Below are positions 45,580 to 56,249 of a stretch of 64,000 nucleotides of DNA, piece after piece. Both the position numbers and the translations under genes were made by a program. The stretch spans positions 302,305-366,304 of the forward strand of contig WELA01004867.1 of assembly GCA_009602735.1 (NCBI GenBank), written 5' to 3'. The stretch is from Mesotaenium endlicherianum (lineage: Eukaryota > Streptophyta > Zygnematophyceae > Zygnematales > Mesotaeniaceae). A model generated the notes under the pieces. It worked only from the letters and a program-made list of their open reading frames with translations, was not told the DNA's origin and did no database searches. Position 1 is the stretch's first letter; each line of letters opens with the position of its first letter.

Positions 45580-48176
45580 ATGGCTGACGATAGAGATAGT
45601 ACAGCAACCAAGAGCAGGTCCCCAAGCTCTCACGATTTATCTGCAAAGGCAGAAGGGGGTGATGGAGGAGCTAAAGATGGACAGTTTCCCACAGGGGTCG
45701 TAGTGAAGACCCTTTGTGTGCTTGGAGGTTTCTATCTAGTTAGAAAACTCACAAAAATTGCGACACGAAAGGACCATGCGCGAATAGTTGCACAGTCTCT
45801 TTCTGGGGAGAAGGTATATCACGCACCAGCAGTTTGTAGCTTGTTCTACCCAAAGTACTTGTTCAATGAGACTCGGGTTTAGTACTTGTGATGTTAGCGA
45901 CCTCTCATAATGCCAGTATCGATTACATTGTCATTTTCGGTATGGCACCATCAGGCGCTTTCTTCCAAGTAGCATTTAGCATGTGTGAATCGAAGGTTTA
46001 CTTGCATGAGCTGGCTGCCAGTTGCCGAGTTGAGGACGAGTATCTGAGGGATGTCTTTCGTGGCTGAATGCACATGGGATGAGTTGCACTTGTGCAGTTT
46101 TCCGCAGAGCAAGCTGCCCGGGATCCAATGACTTTTTTCAACCTCAGGTCAGCAAGGACTAGGAGATTCATTTTGGTACAAACTCGCTCAAGTAGGAGAG
46201 GCTTTTGCCAGCATCTATTGAAAATCATGTTGTTTGACACTAGCTCCTCCAATGGGACTGGCTAAAAGTGCCTAATTGACACAAATTTTTTTTGGTCAGG
46301 TTGATGACATGTCCTGCTGCGGAGTTGGCTGACGGGTCGAGAGTTTTATACTATGAACAGGTTTGGACCTGGCCTTCTGTAGCATAGTACTTTGTCCTTT
46401 TATGTATTACAGGGCGTCGTAGCTCTTATGCTTTTTCAAGCCACGGAGTTTATCTGCAGCAATCAACAATCTCTTTAAAAAGTGAAGCTACACAGAGTGT
46501 AACGCTACACTCGTTGACGCTTCATTATTATTAAATTATCAATCTTATGGGTGGGAGGTGATGATCCTCTTTCCTGACTCCGCCATACTGAGAAAAAGAG
46601 ATGACCTACCGTCGTCTTCTGGGTGGGCACTGCAGGCCTTCTTCAGCACTCCAGACAAACCATACCGCCAGGTACTGCCCTTGTTTAGCAGCCATGTTGC
46701 AGCAATACTAGTTGCCCTTCCCGCTACTCATGCTTCGATATTCAATTGCTGCCCTTTTCTTGCTGATCCATAGAGCTGTACTTGAGAACTGATCTTTAAT
46801 CTGGCACATGCTGGCAGAGATTTTACAAGGTGAAACCTTGTGCAAAGGAGATGAAGTGTGATGTCGAGGTGGGTTTTGTTGTGACTGGCCTGTAATGGCA
46901 GCCCCTCTTCAATAAGTTTGTGTTGATGTATGTAGGTGCGCTCGTGTACTGTATTGCATGAACTGACAGGTATGTACCATGTGATTCCTTTTGGAAGGTG
47001 CTTGCTAAGAAATTATACTTGGCTAAGTCTTGAATAGTCAGTCATTTTGCTGCTCTGTGGCCCAAAATATACATTCAGTTGTAGATTTTTTTTGTCCCCT
47101 AGATTTCTGGGCTAAGACACCAATATTGAGGGCTGCTGTGGCAGGTGTCATCTTACGCGGTGCGTGACACTGAAGAGTACAAAACTTACTGTGACCGTCC
47201 AAAGAACCAACGGCCACAGCCAGAGGAAGTGGCAGGGGTAAGTCCCAACACCAGCTCACAATCTAGTCCATAGAAAAAAGCGCTGCCACATCTTAGTATG
47301 AGGTTGTTTGCAGCTATATGTCTTATGATGTTTTACAACACTTATTGGGAATGTACCTGCTGCTGAATAAAATTTTCTGAATATGTGGCGACATTTAGAA
47401 TTGACGTTACATATCGGACTGGCAGGATATTGGTGAGCATTTGACAACGGTGTACATGTCCAAATGCGAAAGGGGGAAAAAGTGCTTGTACGAGGGCTCA
47501 ACGCCACCGGGAGGATATCCTAACTCTTGGGTAAGAAGTTAACAAGGTCATGGACCCACTTTATGCCATCAAGTGACTGCTTGTCCGCATTGTTGTAGAC
47601 TCAAGCGTATGCAGCTCTTTATTGGATACCTATCACAGCAATTGAGGTGCTCAACGTGCTTGTGCAGAATGGCGCAACAAGGTGTACGTCAGAGCTAACA
47701 ATCTTGAAAAATGGTGAAATACAGTCATGGGATCGCGCATACGATGATGAAGGCAACCAGGTCTGCATGATTTCCATCAAGATCACATTTTGTTTTTGCC
47801 ACATTCTGTTATACTGCATTATTTTAGGACTTGAAATTGGCAGATTAGTTTGTGTACATGTCATGAAAAAGTACTCGTCGTGTTTCACATCTTGGTACTT
47901 GTCTTCTTTGTCACTGGATGGGATGTAGATGTATATCTATATAGACATGTGCTTTGGCATTGGTCAGAATCTGTCATTACATGAAATTCGATTGACGCTT
48001 TAGGATATTGTAATCACTTCTCGAGACGTCCATTCTGGCTCATATTTTGGGTTTGCTGGTGTGCACAGGTTTGGGGGGTCAAGCAAGGCCCGTATGAGTT
48101 TAAGCCCCGAAATGCTTCTACTCCCTTTAGTCCAGCAGTTGTAGTCGACACAATAAGCAGGCAAGTCGACCGCTGA
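45580..48176 (+). CDS. CRL: CRUMPLED LEAF homologue, chloroplast outer-envelope CpcT/CpeT-family protein
   Basis: Nine exons with GT-AG introns: 45580-45813, 46098-46147, 46300-46360, 46636-46671, 46818-46868, 47145-47237, 47426-47530, 47668-47760, 48069-48176 (TGA). They give 276 residues, close to the plant protein's usual ~270. The frame closes exactly at every junction. Residues 1-39 are variable and hydrophilic; a single membrane segment follows (VVVKTLCVLGGFYLV, about 40-55), as expected for an outer-envelope anchor. The CpcT/CpeT-like domain has RKDHARIV, CPAAELADGSRVLYYEQ, PYRQRFYKVKPC, SSYAVRD, CDRPKNQRP, GEHLTTVYMS and ending WGVKQGPYEFKPRN. In Arabidopsis CRL is needed for plastid division and normal cell division; its bilin-lyase-like fold has no proven enzymatic role. 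No exon shows a stop or frameshift. Confidence 0.95.
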
Positions 48177-48208
48177 CTGTAGCTTGTGAGCTTAATAAGG
48201 TGTACATA

Positions 48209-48214
48209 AATAAA
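48209..48214 (+). promoter_or_regulatory. Candidate CRL polyadenylation signal
   Basis: AATAAA 33 nt after the CRL stop codon, within an A/T-rich patch. Confidence 0.5.
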
Positions 48215-48699
48215 TTGCAGCCTGCTTGACTTCCACTTGTAAGACCTTTAAACAGCACTTAGCGATGCATGAGAGGTCAAGCCACTCTTTCTGGTGCATG
48301 CATGCCTATCTTTGGAAAAGTTTGAAACATATATATTGAATGTCACTTATGGACAGAGCACCTATCATGGTACCTTTTAAGTTCCTCCCAGCTCTTGGTT
48401 TGCTCAAGCATGGAGCTTACACTTGCGGTCATGTGGGACATCCTCTCTTTTGAAAGTAGCGTGCATGTTGACTATGAATTTGAGGACAAATTCTTGATTG
48501 GAGTGCTTGAAGGCCAGGAAGCAAACTTGACTCGTTTGTTGAAACTCTTGTCATCCCCTAAGGACTAAGCCCCCTTCACTAGCTTGTTGTGACAATGTCA
48601 ACACTTCTGTGACTTTTGTGGTATGCATTAATTGCTCTTGAGGTAATTGTAATCTTGTCACACTTGTCATGGAGTGCTTAAGTTGAATTTTACATATGT
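48215..48699. other. Short intergenic spacer between CRL and the G3 array
   Basis: No coding sequence. It separates the 3' end of CRL from the first G3 LTR fragment, which lies in convergent orientation. Confidence 0.5.
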
Positions 48700-48840
48700 G
48701 TCGTGCAGTAGGAGGTCCGGTGCTTTCAACGACACAAGCAATGCATAATATGCAAGCAGGCTTTGTCGCAATGAAGTCTATAATAAATGTGGCTTTATAG
48801 CCAAACGATAGTCAAGCTTCAAATGTTTTAATTAAGGAGT
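48700..48840 (-). repeat. G3 LTR fragment abutting the left LTR
   Basis: Matches 59343-59480 (TAGGAGGT..., CAACGACACAAGCAATGCATAA, CAAGCAGGCTTTG, GGCTTTATAGCCAAACGATAGTC). It is the beginning of a G3 LTR plus a few bases of polypurine-side sequence (TTTTAATT). It runs straight into the left LTR at 48841 in the same orientation. Confidence 0.8.
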
Positions 48841-49975
48841 GTGTACTCTCCAGAGGGAGCACCTCAAGACTATAATCTGGTAGGAAAACAACTAATGAAG
48901 TCTGGCCCAAAAGATCACTGGAAGCACATCATGATCTTCAAGAGTAGTCCTTTGGCAGGGGGTATAAGCTGTGACTTTGCTCACCACTTGTGAAGTTCTT
49001 CTAGTGAGTGGAAGCCAGCAAGGCTTGCACTTCACAAGAGAGAGACTAAGTGGTCCTGAAAACACAAGAGATAAAAGTGTGAGCTTTACTGATAATCTCT
49101 GTGACTTACAACTGGCATAATGGGACTTCTAAAAAGATGTTCCTCTGGGGACATCTCTAGCACTTATACTCCTGGAAACCCGACGTCGTGTGCGGCGAAT
49201 CCAATGCTTGTAGTCACTCTAGGAGGCTCTCCTTTGTCCACTAATGTGTACAAGGCATGTACTAGCACTCCTATAGGCTAAGCATAACTCAAACCAATCA
49301 AAGCAAGGTGCGTGGGATATGCTGTGTCTCTCATTGGCCGAGCTTACCTTGGGTGATTCTACCTAGATAGCGCCTCAAAAGTGGATCTGGAAATTGAGGA
49401 AGCTTCCTCTAGGAGTAGGTGATGCAGTCACCAAGTTATAGCCTCAATGATGCACATATACTATAGAAATGCAAAGCTTATGCAGGCTAAGGGGCTCGCG
49501 GATTTGTGCGCACAAGCTAGGGGTTTTAGGGGGTCACGAATAAGCAAGAATGTGTCCCTTGTGCACATTGAAACACAAATTGCCCTTTGGTGAGGATCCG
49601 CTAGGGGCCGGTAGGTGACGCGGACTAGATCGCTCATATCTCGCTCGATACTTGACCAAATGACGCGAACCCGGTGCCATTTGGAAGGTGACTCGACGCG
49701 CTACACTTTGGTGACTTGGAAATTGAGAAAAGGTCAACGTGTGGATGCGTAAAGTCTATGCAAAGTCGGCCTTCCTAGGTTGATGGTTCACACATGTGGA
49801 GCTCGGTTTCGTGTGGCAACCTCGACTCAATAAATCATGACAGCTGTCGTGCGTTAAGAGATCGGGTGCGCATTGTTGGCATAAGAAACACACAATAGAC
49901 AAGCAGGCTTTGCTGCAATGAAGTCTATAATACAAATGGCTTTATAGCCAAAAAAGGGAGTCAAGCGCCAAATGT
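48841..49975 (-). repeat. G3 copy 1 3' LTR (about 1.13 kb)
   Basis: Plus strand begins GTGTACTCTCCAG and ends near CAAATGTTTTAA, next to plus CCCCCCCC (49983-49990), the polypurine tract on the element strand. It matches 58083-59472 but has only one copy of a segment of about 260 bp (49587-49846) that is doubled there. Confidence 0.85.
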
Positions 49976-49976
49976 T

Positions 49977-51470
49977 TTAATTCCCCCCCCAGCTCTCAGC
50001 GTCAAGCTGATGGGCTGGATCGCTGCCTAAGGCCAACTCAGAGCAGCCACTGCAAAACCATTCGCCTGCGGGCACGCGGGCCAGCGGAGGGTCGAGGCAG
50101 CTGGTGTGGAAGCCGAGGTTGCAACTGTCGCAGAGCAGCATCTTGGCCTCTCGGCCGGTGCTGTGACAGATCTGGCACGCCCAGTCCTGGGGCGGCCGCG
50201 CGTCGCGGGGACGGACCTGCAAGTCAAGGTTAGGAAGGTGGCACGGCCCACAGTTCTTCGTGTGGTCTTTGTGAAGACGGCCATCTGCGCCTTCCAGCTC
50301 CAGGACTCCTGACGCCAAGGTACGCTTGACGCGCAGGATGACCGGCGAGCTGCTGGTGTCGAGGGTGTTTTTCGTCTGGCGTCGCAGGTACACGAAGTCA
50401 CCTGCGGAAAACTGCAACACCCGCGGATGATAGGCTCCTCCACGAGTCATGGCGTACCTCAGTGTGTCGCGATGCTGTGCGATGCTGAGGTTATCCATGG
50501 CCATGGGCATCAGGCGCCGAAAGAGCTGAGCACGCTGCTCGATAAGAGCACTCCATGTCTCGGGACTGTCCAAGTCCAAGACGTTCTCGGCCACAGTCCT
50601 GGCTGCTGCTGGCAGGATGGGCTGCCGGCCGTAGAGAAGGAAGTAGGGAGAGTGGGAGGCCAGGGAGGCCTGCTTACTGAACCTGTACCTCATCGCCATC
50701 CAAGGGAGGGCGTCGTCCCAATGGGTACGGTCGTGGGCAAGGCAGTACTTCCGCAACCCTAGCTTGACGGTCTGCACCATGCGCTCGGCGAGGCCGTCTG
50801 CCTGAGGATGATCGCGGGAGGTGGTGCGGTGGTCGATCATAGAGCGCTCCAGCAGCTTCTGAAAGCTGCCCTGGAACTCCTTGCCCTGGTCGGTCAGCAC
50901 CTCAGCGCAGCCGCCAAAACGGCTAAGGACCTGATTGAGGAAGGCCTGAGCGATCCCCTCACTGGCCTTGCTGGGCAAGGGCACGAGCTCGATCCACTTA
51001 GACATGTGCTCAATCATCACCAAGACGTAGAGGTTGCCCTGGCGAGACTTGGGCAGCTCCCCAGCAAAGTCAAGCGACCACCTGTAGAACAGCTCCTGAA
51101 TAGGAAGGGGGCTGAGGGCAACGGTGCGCGCTGTGAAGCTCGAGCGCACACGGTCGCAGAGAGTGCAGCTGCTGACGACAGCGGCGACGACCTTAGTCAT
51201 GCCGTGCCACCAGTACTCGGCCTGAAGAAGACTCAGGGTGCGCTTGACACCGAAGTGCCCGAGGGACTCGTGCACTTGGCGCACCAGCTGACTGCGTATG
51301 GCGGGCTCAGGGACCACCTGGACGGAGCCGTCTGCCATCACGGCCGCACGCGCCCCTCCATGAAAATGAAGTCGCGGCTGCGCCAGAGGATGCGGTCGCG
51401 CTCGCGTGCGCTGACATCGGGTGCCAACTCCTTGGCCGTGACAAACTGCAGCAGTGGGGCGTCGTCCCAC
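49977..51470 (-). pseudogene. G3 copy 1 integrase with C-terminal PHD finger
   Basis: A 497-residue frame. The H2C2 zinc finger (HESLGHFGVKRT...CTLCDR) is at about residues 67-108. The DDE core has D in WSLDFAGE, D in TDQGKEF and E in LAERMVQTV, all present. A GDFVYLRR...GVLELEGADG module follows in the place of the usual GPY/F module. Residues 432-476 form a C4HC3 PHD finger instead of a chromodomain. The frame is cut off from RNase H by a one-base deletion near 51346: copy 2 has ACTTGCCGCATGCG where copy 1 has AC-GGCCGCACGCG. Integration activity looks chemically possible if expressed in frame. Confidence 0.92.
50043..50177 (-). other. PHD finger (C4HC3) domain in G3 copy 1
   Basis: All eight zinc ligands are present: CQIC, CDSC, H and C in FHTSC, and CSGC, with the Trp two residues before the last Cys pair (EWFC). 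PHD fingers commonly bind histone H3 tails. The same domain with all ligands is kept in G3 copy 2 at 59543-59677. Confidence 0.93.
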
Positions 51471-52962
51471 ACGTCCTCGGCACCGCGCTGCCAGCTGTCC
51501 TGATCCTCTGCCGCTGCCAGGGCCAATCGCCGAGTGGTGACGGTGACCATGTCCAGGCTAGTGAGCCCTGCGGGCCGCACATGGCCGTCCAGGGTGAAGG
51601 CCAGGAAGGCCGCCGCGTGCCAGGCCACCGGCTCATCCTCATCGTGGCGGGCCACAGTGAGATCCCTTGAGGAGGGCAGCGGGTTACGGCTCAGATCGTC
51701 AGCATCCAGGTTGGTCGAGCCTGGGCGATGGTGCACGTCGAAGGTGTACTCCTGCAAGATAAGCGCCCACCGTGCGTACTTGCCGGTCAAGCACTCCGAC
51801 GTCATAAGCCACTTAAGTTGCTGATGATTGGTGACCAGGCGGAAGTGCGTGCCGTAGAGATAGTGCCTAAAGTGCACGATCGCCCAGACCGCTGCCAGGC
51901 ACTCCCCCTCGTAGGAGCCGTAGTTGCCTTCCGCGCGGTTGTTGCTGCGGCTGGCGTAGGCCACCACATGCTCGAAGCCGTCATGCTTCTGCACCAGCAC
52001 AGCGCCCAGCCCTGCCTGCGACCAGTCGGTGTGGAGGATGAAGGGCTTCGCGTAGTCAGGACACCGAAGCACAGGAGCGCTCACCAGCAGCTCCTTAAGC
52101 TTATTGAATGCCGCCTGCTGCTCTGGTCCCCACACGTAGGCAACGCCCTTGCGGAGCAAGTCGTTGAGCGGCTTGGCTAGCTCGCTGAACCCTGGCACGA
52201 AGCGGCGGTAGTAGTTGGCGATGCCGAGGAAGGCCCGCAGCTGCGAGAGATCTGTAGGAGGTGGGATGCCTGTGATGGCCGAGATCTTCGCCAGCTGGGG
52301 TGCCAAGCCGCTGGAGGAGAGCAGGTGGCCAAGGTACTCCACCTCGCGGGTCCCAAAAGTGCACTTGCCTGGATGGCACTTGAGCCCAGCGGCCTCCAAG
52401 CGGTCCAGGACGGCAGTGATGTGCACCACGTGCTCCTCAAACGTCTGACTGAAGACGAGCACGTCATCGATGTAGCATCGGGCAAAGGACAGACCGACCA
52501 GCTCCTTATCCATCACCCTCTGAAAGGTAGCTGGCGCGTTCTTCAATCCGAACGGCATCACCACCCACTCGTAGAGCTGCTGTGCTCCCTAGAACGCCGT
52601 CTTATGCTGTAGCGATAACGCTTCAGGAAAATGGGCTCCTGCGACGTGAGAGTAATCCGCATGGGGTCCCCCCTATAGCGCTTGAGATCGTGCATGCCGC
52701 TGGCAAAGCTGGTGCTGCGCCTCCCGTCCAGTAGTGCCGTCAACTGTGCAGCCTGTGCCTTGGTGAGTGTCCCCCCCAGCTTCCATGTCGGTGGAGCTGG
52801 TGGCGTCGCCTGGCCTGCAGCTGGAGTCTCTTGTCTTGCCGCTGGGGTAGACTGTGGGGCTGCAGGTGTCACCTGCCCTGCAGCGGTTGGCGCTCGGCCT
52901 GCCGCGGGTACCTGCACCGTGGCAGCTGCGGCCAGCTGCCTGTTGGCACCGTCTGCTTGCAA
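51338..52962 (-). pseudogene. G3 copy 1 RT and RNase H with internal RT deletion
   Basis: The RT lead-in (DPMRITLTSQEP, KRYRYS) ends at about 52606 and jumps directly to HKTAF, then a TAG, then LYEWVVMPFGLKNAPATF. About 100 residues, covering the KKDG, DYR and SGYHQ motifs, are gone. RT continues with CYIDDVLVFS (YIDD, near 52460), YLGHLLSS and FLGIANYYRRFVPG. RNase H keeps D (HTDWSQAG), E (SYEGECLA) and the final DADDLSR, but has VTNHQQL where TDH is expected, so a catalytic Asp is Asn. Enzymatically dead. The 52962-52700 part is a Pro/Ala-rich linker (AAGQATPPAPP repeats). Confidence 0.9.
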
Positions 52963-53225
52963 GCGGGGAAAAAGAAAAGGTGACCGGGACTCCCTGGGTC
53001 GCTGTGAGGACTCCTCTCTCCGCCGGTCTCTCCGCCGGCCCCCCCCCAGCGAACCAGAGTCCTCCCTGCGCGGTGGTGGGGAGGGTGCGTGCGCGCGCGC
53101 CGGCGGTGCAGGTCCTGCGCGCTGAGGATGCCATGTCGTGCCAGGCGGGGCCGGTGGTTATCGTCGGTGGAGTCATCGTCCATATCATCGGCCGGCCGAG
53201 GCAGCTCGGGATGCGGGGCTGCGGC

Positions 53226-54632
53226 GTAGAGAGGCGCCAAGGCTTGCGTCTGCAGCAGAATCCACGTGCGGACGTTTGCGTCGATCGCCTGCCCCAAGAG
53301 GCGAATGCGATTCACCTCAGTGAGACCGTCTACCTGCGTGAGATGCGGCGGGAAGCCCATGGCACGCTCCATCTCCGCAGGGCGCGGCATGTCAAACATG
53401 CCGGTCTCCAAGTCGATGACCATCCCGCGCTGATCTCCGACGAAGGCGTCGCTGTTGTAGCGGCTGACAAAAGTTGGCAGCGCGCAAGTGACGTCATGCA
53501 GGACCTCACACTGCGCCATGGAGGGATGTGGTAGTGCCGTCACGCGCTAGGCCAGACGAGGGGCATCCAGGATGGAGTCGATGGTGCGTGGGTGACGTGG
53601 ATGAGAGGCGGCCAACGCCTCGAGAGTACCGGGCATCGCCAGGTTCGTGAAGTAGGCGCGGACGCGGTGCGCGAAGGAACCAAACTGGGCAGCGTCGATG
53701 ACGGCCTCGCGGCCGACGTAGCTGCTGCAAAGAGCGAAGTCGGCGCTAACATCGGGTCGGCGATCGTGGCGCGCGGCCACGTTCTCCAGGACCCACGCGA
53801 GTGTGTGTGGCGGCTGGCGATCCTCAACAATGTTGAGGACGCGGAGCAAGTGCCAGAAGAGGGCCGTGCGGGGATCGCTGAGCGCCCTGACACGCCCGAC
53901 TCTGGAGAAGCCCTGGCACTCCCAACCGGCAATGACGAGGTCAATGGGCCCAAGTCGGGTGACATGCTCGACGGTGATGTCGCGGATGTCCATGGGCCAG
54001 TCTGTTTGAGCGCGGCGGAATGCGTGCGCGAGAAGGAGGTCAGGGAACCGCTCGTGGCCCAACGCCATCTGCCGATGGGCCACCTGCTGGGCGTCAGGAT
54101 TGGGATCGACGTAGACGTAGCGGCGCACCGAGATGCCGGCCTGTAAGGTCGCGAGTAACCCGGTGGCGATGCCGGCGAAGAGCTCAACGAGAATGATGCC
54201 GCCGGGCCGCTCGTCTAGAGCGTCTGCGCAGATAGGAGTCGGAAGTGGGCGACACCCCATTGCGGGGGTGCCAGGCTGAGCGGGCGGCGGGAAGGTACGC
54301 TCGGCGCTGTACTGATGTGGCGCCATGCGGAGGGCGGCCACAGCACGGTCTGCGTAATTACGCGTAAGGCTGGGGATGCGGTCAGTGAGCGGCTGCGAAC
54401 GCTCCTCCTGTGCGTGGTCCTGGTAGGTGCGCCACCGCAGGCGCGCATCCTGCAGGGCTGTTGGAGAGACAGCGCGGGCCTGACGTCGGGCTGAGGCCAC
54501 GCACAGCTGCTGCCACCTGTTGCGCTGGGCGTGGTCAGTCCTGTGCGAGGCCGCGTGGGCCACTTGGTCGAGAACGGGACGCTGAGTCAAGTAGGGGTGC
54601 GGGTTGAAATAGGCCCGCTGGCGTGCGCGCAT
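53226..54632 (-). pseudogene. G3 DNMT3-like DNA cytosine-5 methyltransferase, one in-frame TAG
   Basis: From the ATG at 54632, an Arg/Gln-rich N-terminal region of about 140 residues precedes the catalytic domain. Motif I ELFAGIATGLL (150-160) has the GIATGLL form of DNMT3. The DP pair after YVY (176-177) is motif II. Motif IV is GWECQG with catalytic Cys239 (Glu replaces the usual Pro). Motif VI is LENV (282-285); motif VIII is AHRVRAYFTNL (321-331). A TAG at 53549-53547 interrupts the target-recognition part. The same frame then continues to MERAMGFPPHLTQV and RLLGQAIDAN (motifs IX-X), ending near 53226. The expected reaction is methyl transfer from S-adenosylmethionine to C5 of cytosine. 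It sits in pol between protease and RT. Confidence 0.9.
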
Positions 54633-54713
54633 GTCTGCAGAGGGGACTGTGCAGACATAGCGCTCGGAGCTGTCGACCTCCTGCGGGGACCGAACTAACC
54701 GGCGAGGGACCAG

Positions 54714-56186
54714 CTAGACTCGCGGCCGGGGCTGCCCTCGTGGGACGGGCGCGTCTCGGGGCTGCCGGAGACTAGACATGAGCCGTGTGCATGCGGCGGC
54801 CGTAAATGGGTGTCGACTGGGCGGCCTGCTGGCGGTGCGGGCCACCTTGGGAGGAGGTGACCCGGAGGGACCGTCGCCAACGATGTGGCTGCAAGGGACG
54901 CTTGCGCGCGGAGCTGTAGGGACCAGCATCATAAAAAGCGCCTTGGAAGAAGACTGAGCGTCATCGCCAGCTGAGAGGGGCCGGAAGGGCGGAGTGCGGC
55001 GTCGGTCTTGAGTGTCGTCGTATGACGGCGTGTCCCCGCGGGCCCGCGTGTCGTTGTAAGGAGGTGTGAGCTCCCTGTCGTCATAGGGAGGCGTGATGGA
55101 GCGGGCTCGCGGCTCGCGGAGGGGAGTCACCTCTCGCGTCTTGCAAAGGGGTGTGAGCGATTGGGAGCAGCTCGTCTCGCGGAGAGGAGTGGTCTCTCGA
55201 GCGGGTCCGATGGTCGGCCAAGTGCGATGTGCGTAGGTGAGATGGGCGCAGATAGACGGGGTTGCGCGGGGTGGCTCGCGGATGCTGAGCCTGGACGCTG
55301 GCTGCTGTATCGAGTGTGTGCCCGTGCTAGAGGAGGCCGCGGGAGCCCGGCTTGTTGCAAACAAATGTGCGATGCGGCGACACTCGTGGCTCGTCGAGCA
55401 GTCGTGTGACACTGGACGGCTGGGTCCAGCGGTGTCGGTGCGAGCTCTGCTGGGCCAGTCGTGTGTCATGAGCTGGCTGGGTGCGCCGAAGCCGGGCAGA
55501 CCAATAGGTACGCGCTGCTTGCGTGCTGTAGGCGCAACTGGCAGGGGCTCCTCTGGTGGCGCCGTGCTAAGTACCTTGACGGATGCCTCTGGCAGTCGCT
55601 CCCGCTGTGTCTCCTCTTCACTCTTGAGGGACTGGTCGTCAGATCTGCCAGGATAAGCTGCCTGCCGCATGGCCTCGTCTTCGGATGCCGTGGTGCGAGG
55701 CCAGGTTTTGCCGGTCTGATGCGAGGCGTCGTGAGGGGGCGGCTGAGAGTCCATACTGTACCGAATGGCCACGCCAACAGGCACGTCGTGGCGAACGCGG
55801 ACGTTGGTCCTCGCGGACGGCTCGCCGCGAGAGGCCGAGACCCCCTGATGAGTCGTAGGCGATGCGACATCACCGCGAGCAAGGGCGACGGCAGCGATGG
55901 CTGTGCTGGCCGTGGCGAGGGCCTCGGTGGCATCGTCCGCCATCTGCCGCATCATCGCGCTGTGGGCAGCGCAGATGCGGATCTGCTCCCTGGCCTGGGC
56001 TGCCAGGCTATCCGCCTGCTGCTGCGGCGTGAGGTGGAGCTCGGCACTAGGTAGGTCCGGCTCCTCGTCCTGTGGCTCGAGCAGGTCCACCCCCACAGAG
56101 ATCTCCTCGTCCTCGGGCCCGTCCTTAGTGGTCTTGACCACTGGCCGGCCATCGTCCAGTCCCATGAAGCCATAAAGAGCGGACAC
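54714..56186 (-). pseudogene. G3 spacer polypeptide between protease and methyltransferase
   Basis: A 490-codon frame, open from about 56186 to TAG 54716-54714 and in phase with the methyltransferase frame 81 bp further on. The start (LYGFMGLDDG, DEEISVGVDLLEPQDEEPDLP) is acidic. A stretch near residues 70-110 is Ala/Met-rich and may be helical. The rest is Pro/Ser/Arg-rich with short repeats (TPLRE, TPPYDD, TPPYND, TPSYDD) at residues 345-400. It looks disordered; no domain recognised. It overlaps the gag-protease frame by about 235 bp in another phase, so a frameshift joins them. Confidence 0.7.
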
Positions 56187-56249
56187 TGCTGGGCGGCGAT
56201 GGACAATGTCAAGGGGGAAGGATGCGGTGCGCGTCCCCCCTGTCCTCCA

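Noticed and set aside
45547-45882. Reading CRL exon 1 as a stand-alone 111-codon gene starting at 45547
   Set aside because: The upstream start is not ATG, and the last 33 codons are intron. Splicing at 45813 restores the CRL family sequence through nine exons.
50808-51503. Long plus-strand frames opposite G3 integrase, and similar frames at 51728-52180, 52854-53534 and 53592-54146
   Set aside because: GC-rich antisense shadows; the minus strand carries clear RT, integrase and methyltransferase motifs.
8048-54716. Genome-wide reassignment of TAG as a sense codon
   Set aside because: Other elements here also carry in-frame TGA and TAA stops plus frameshifts and deletions, which fits ordinary decay.
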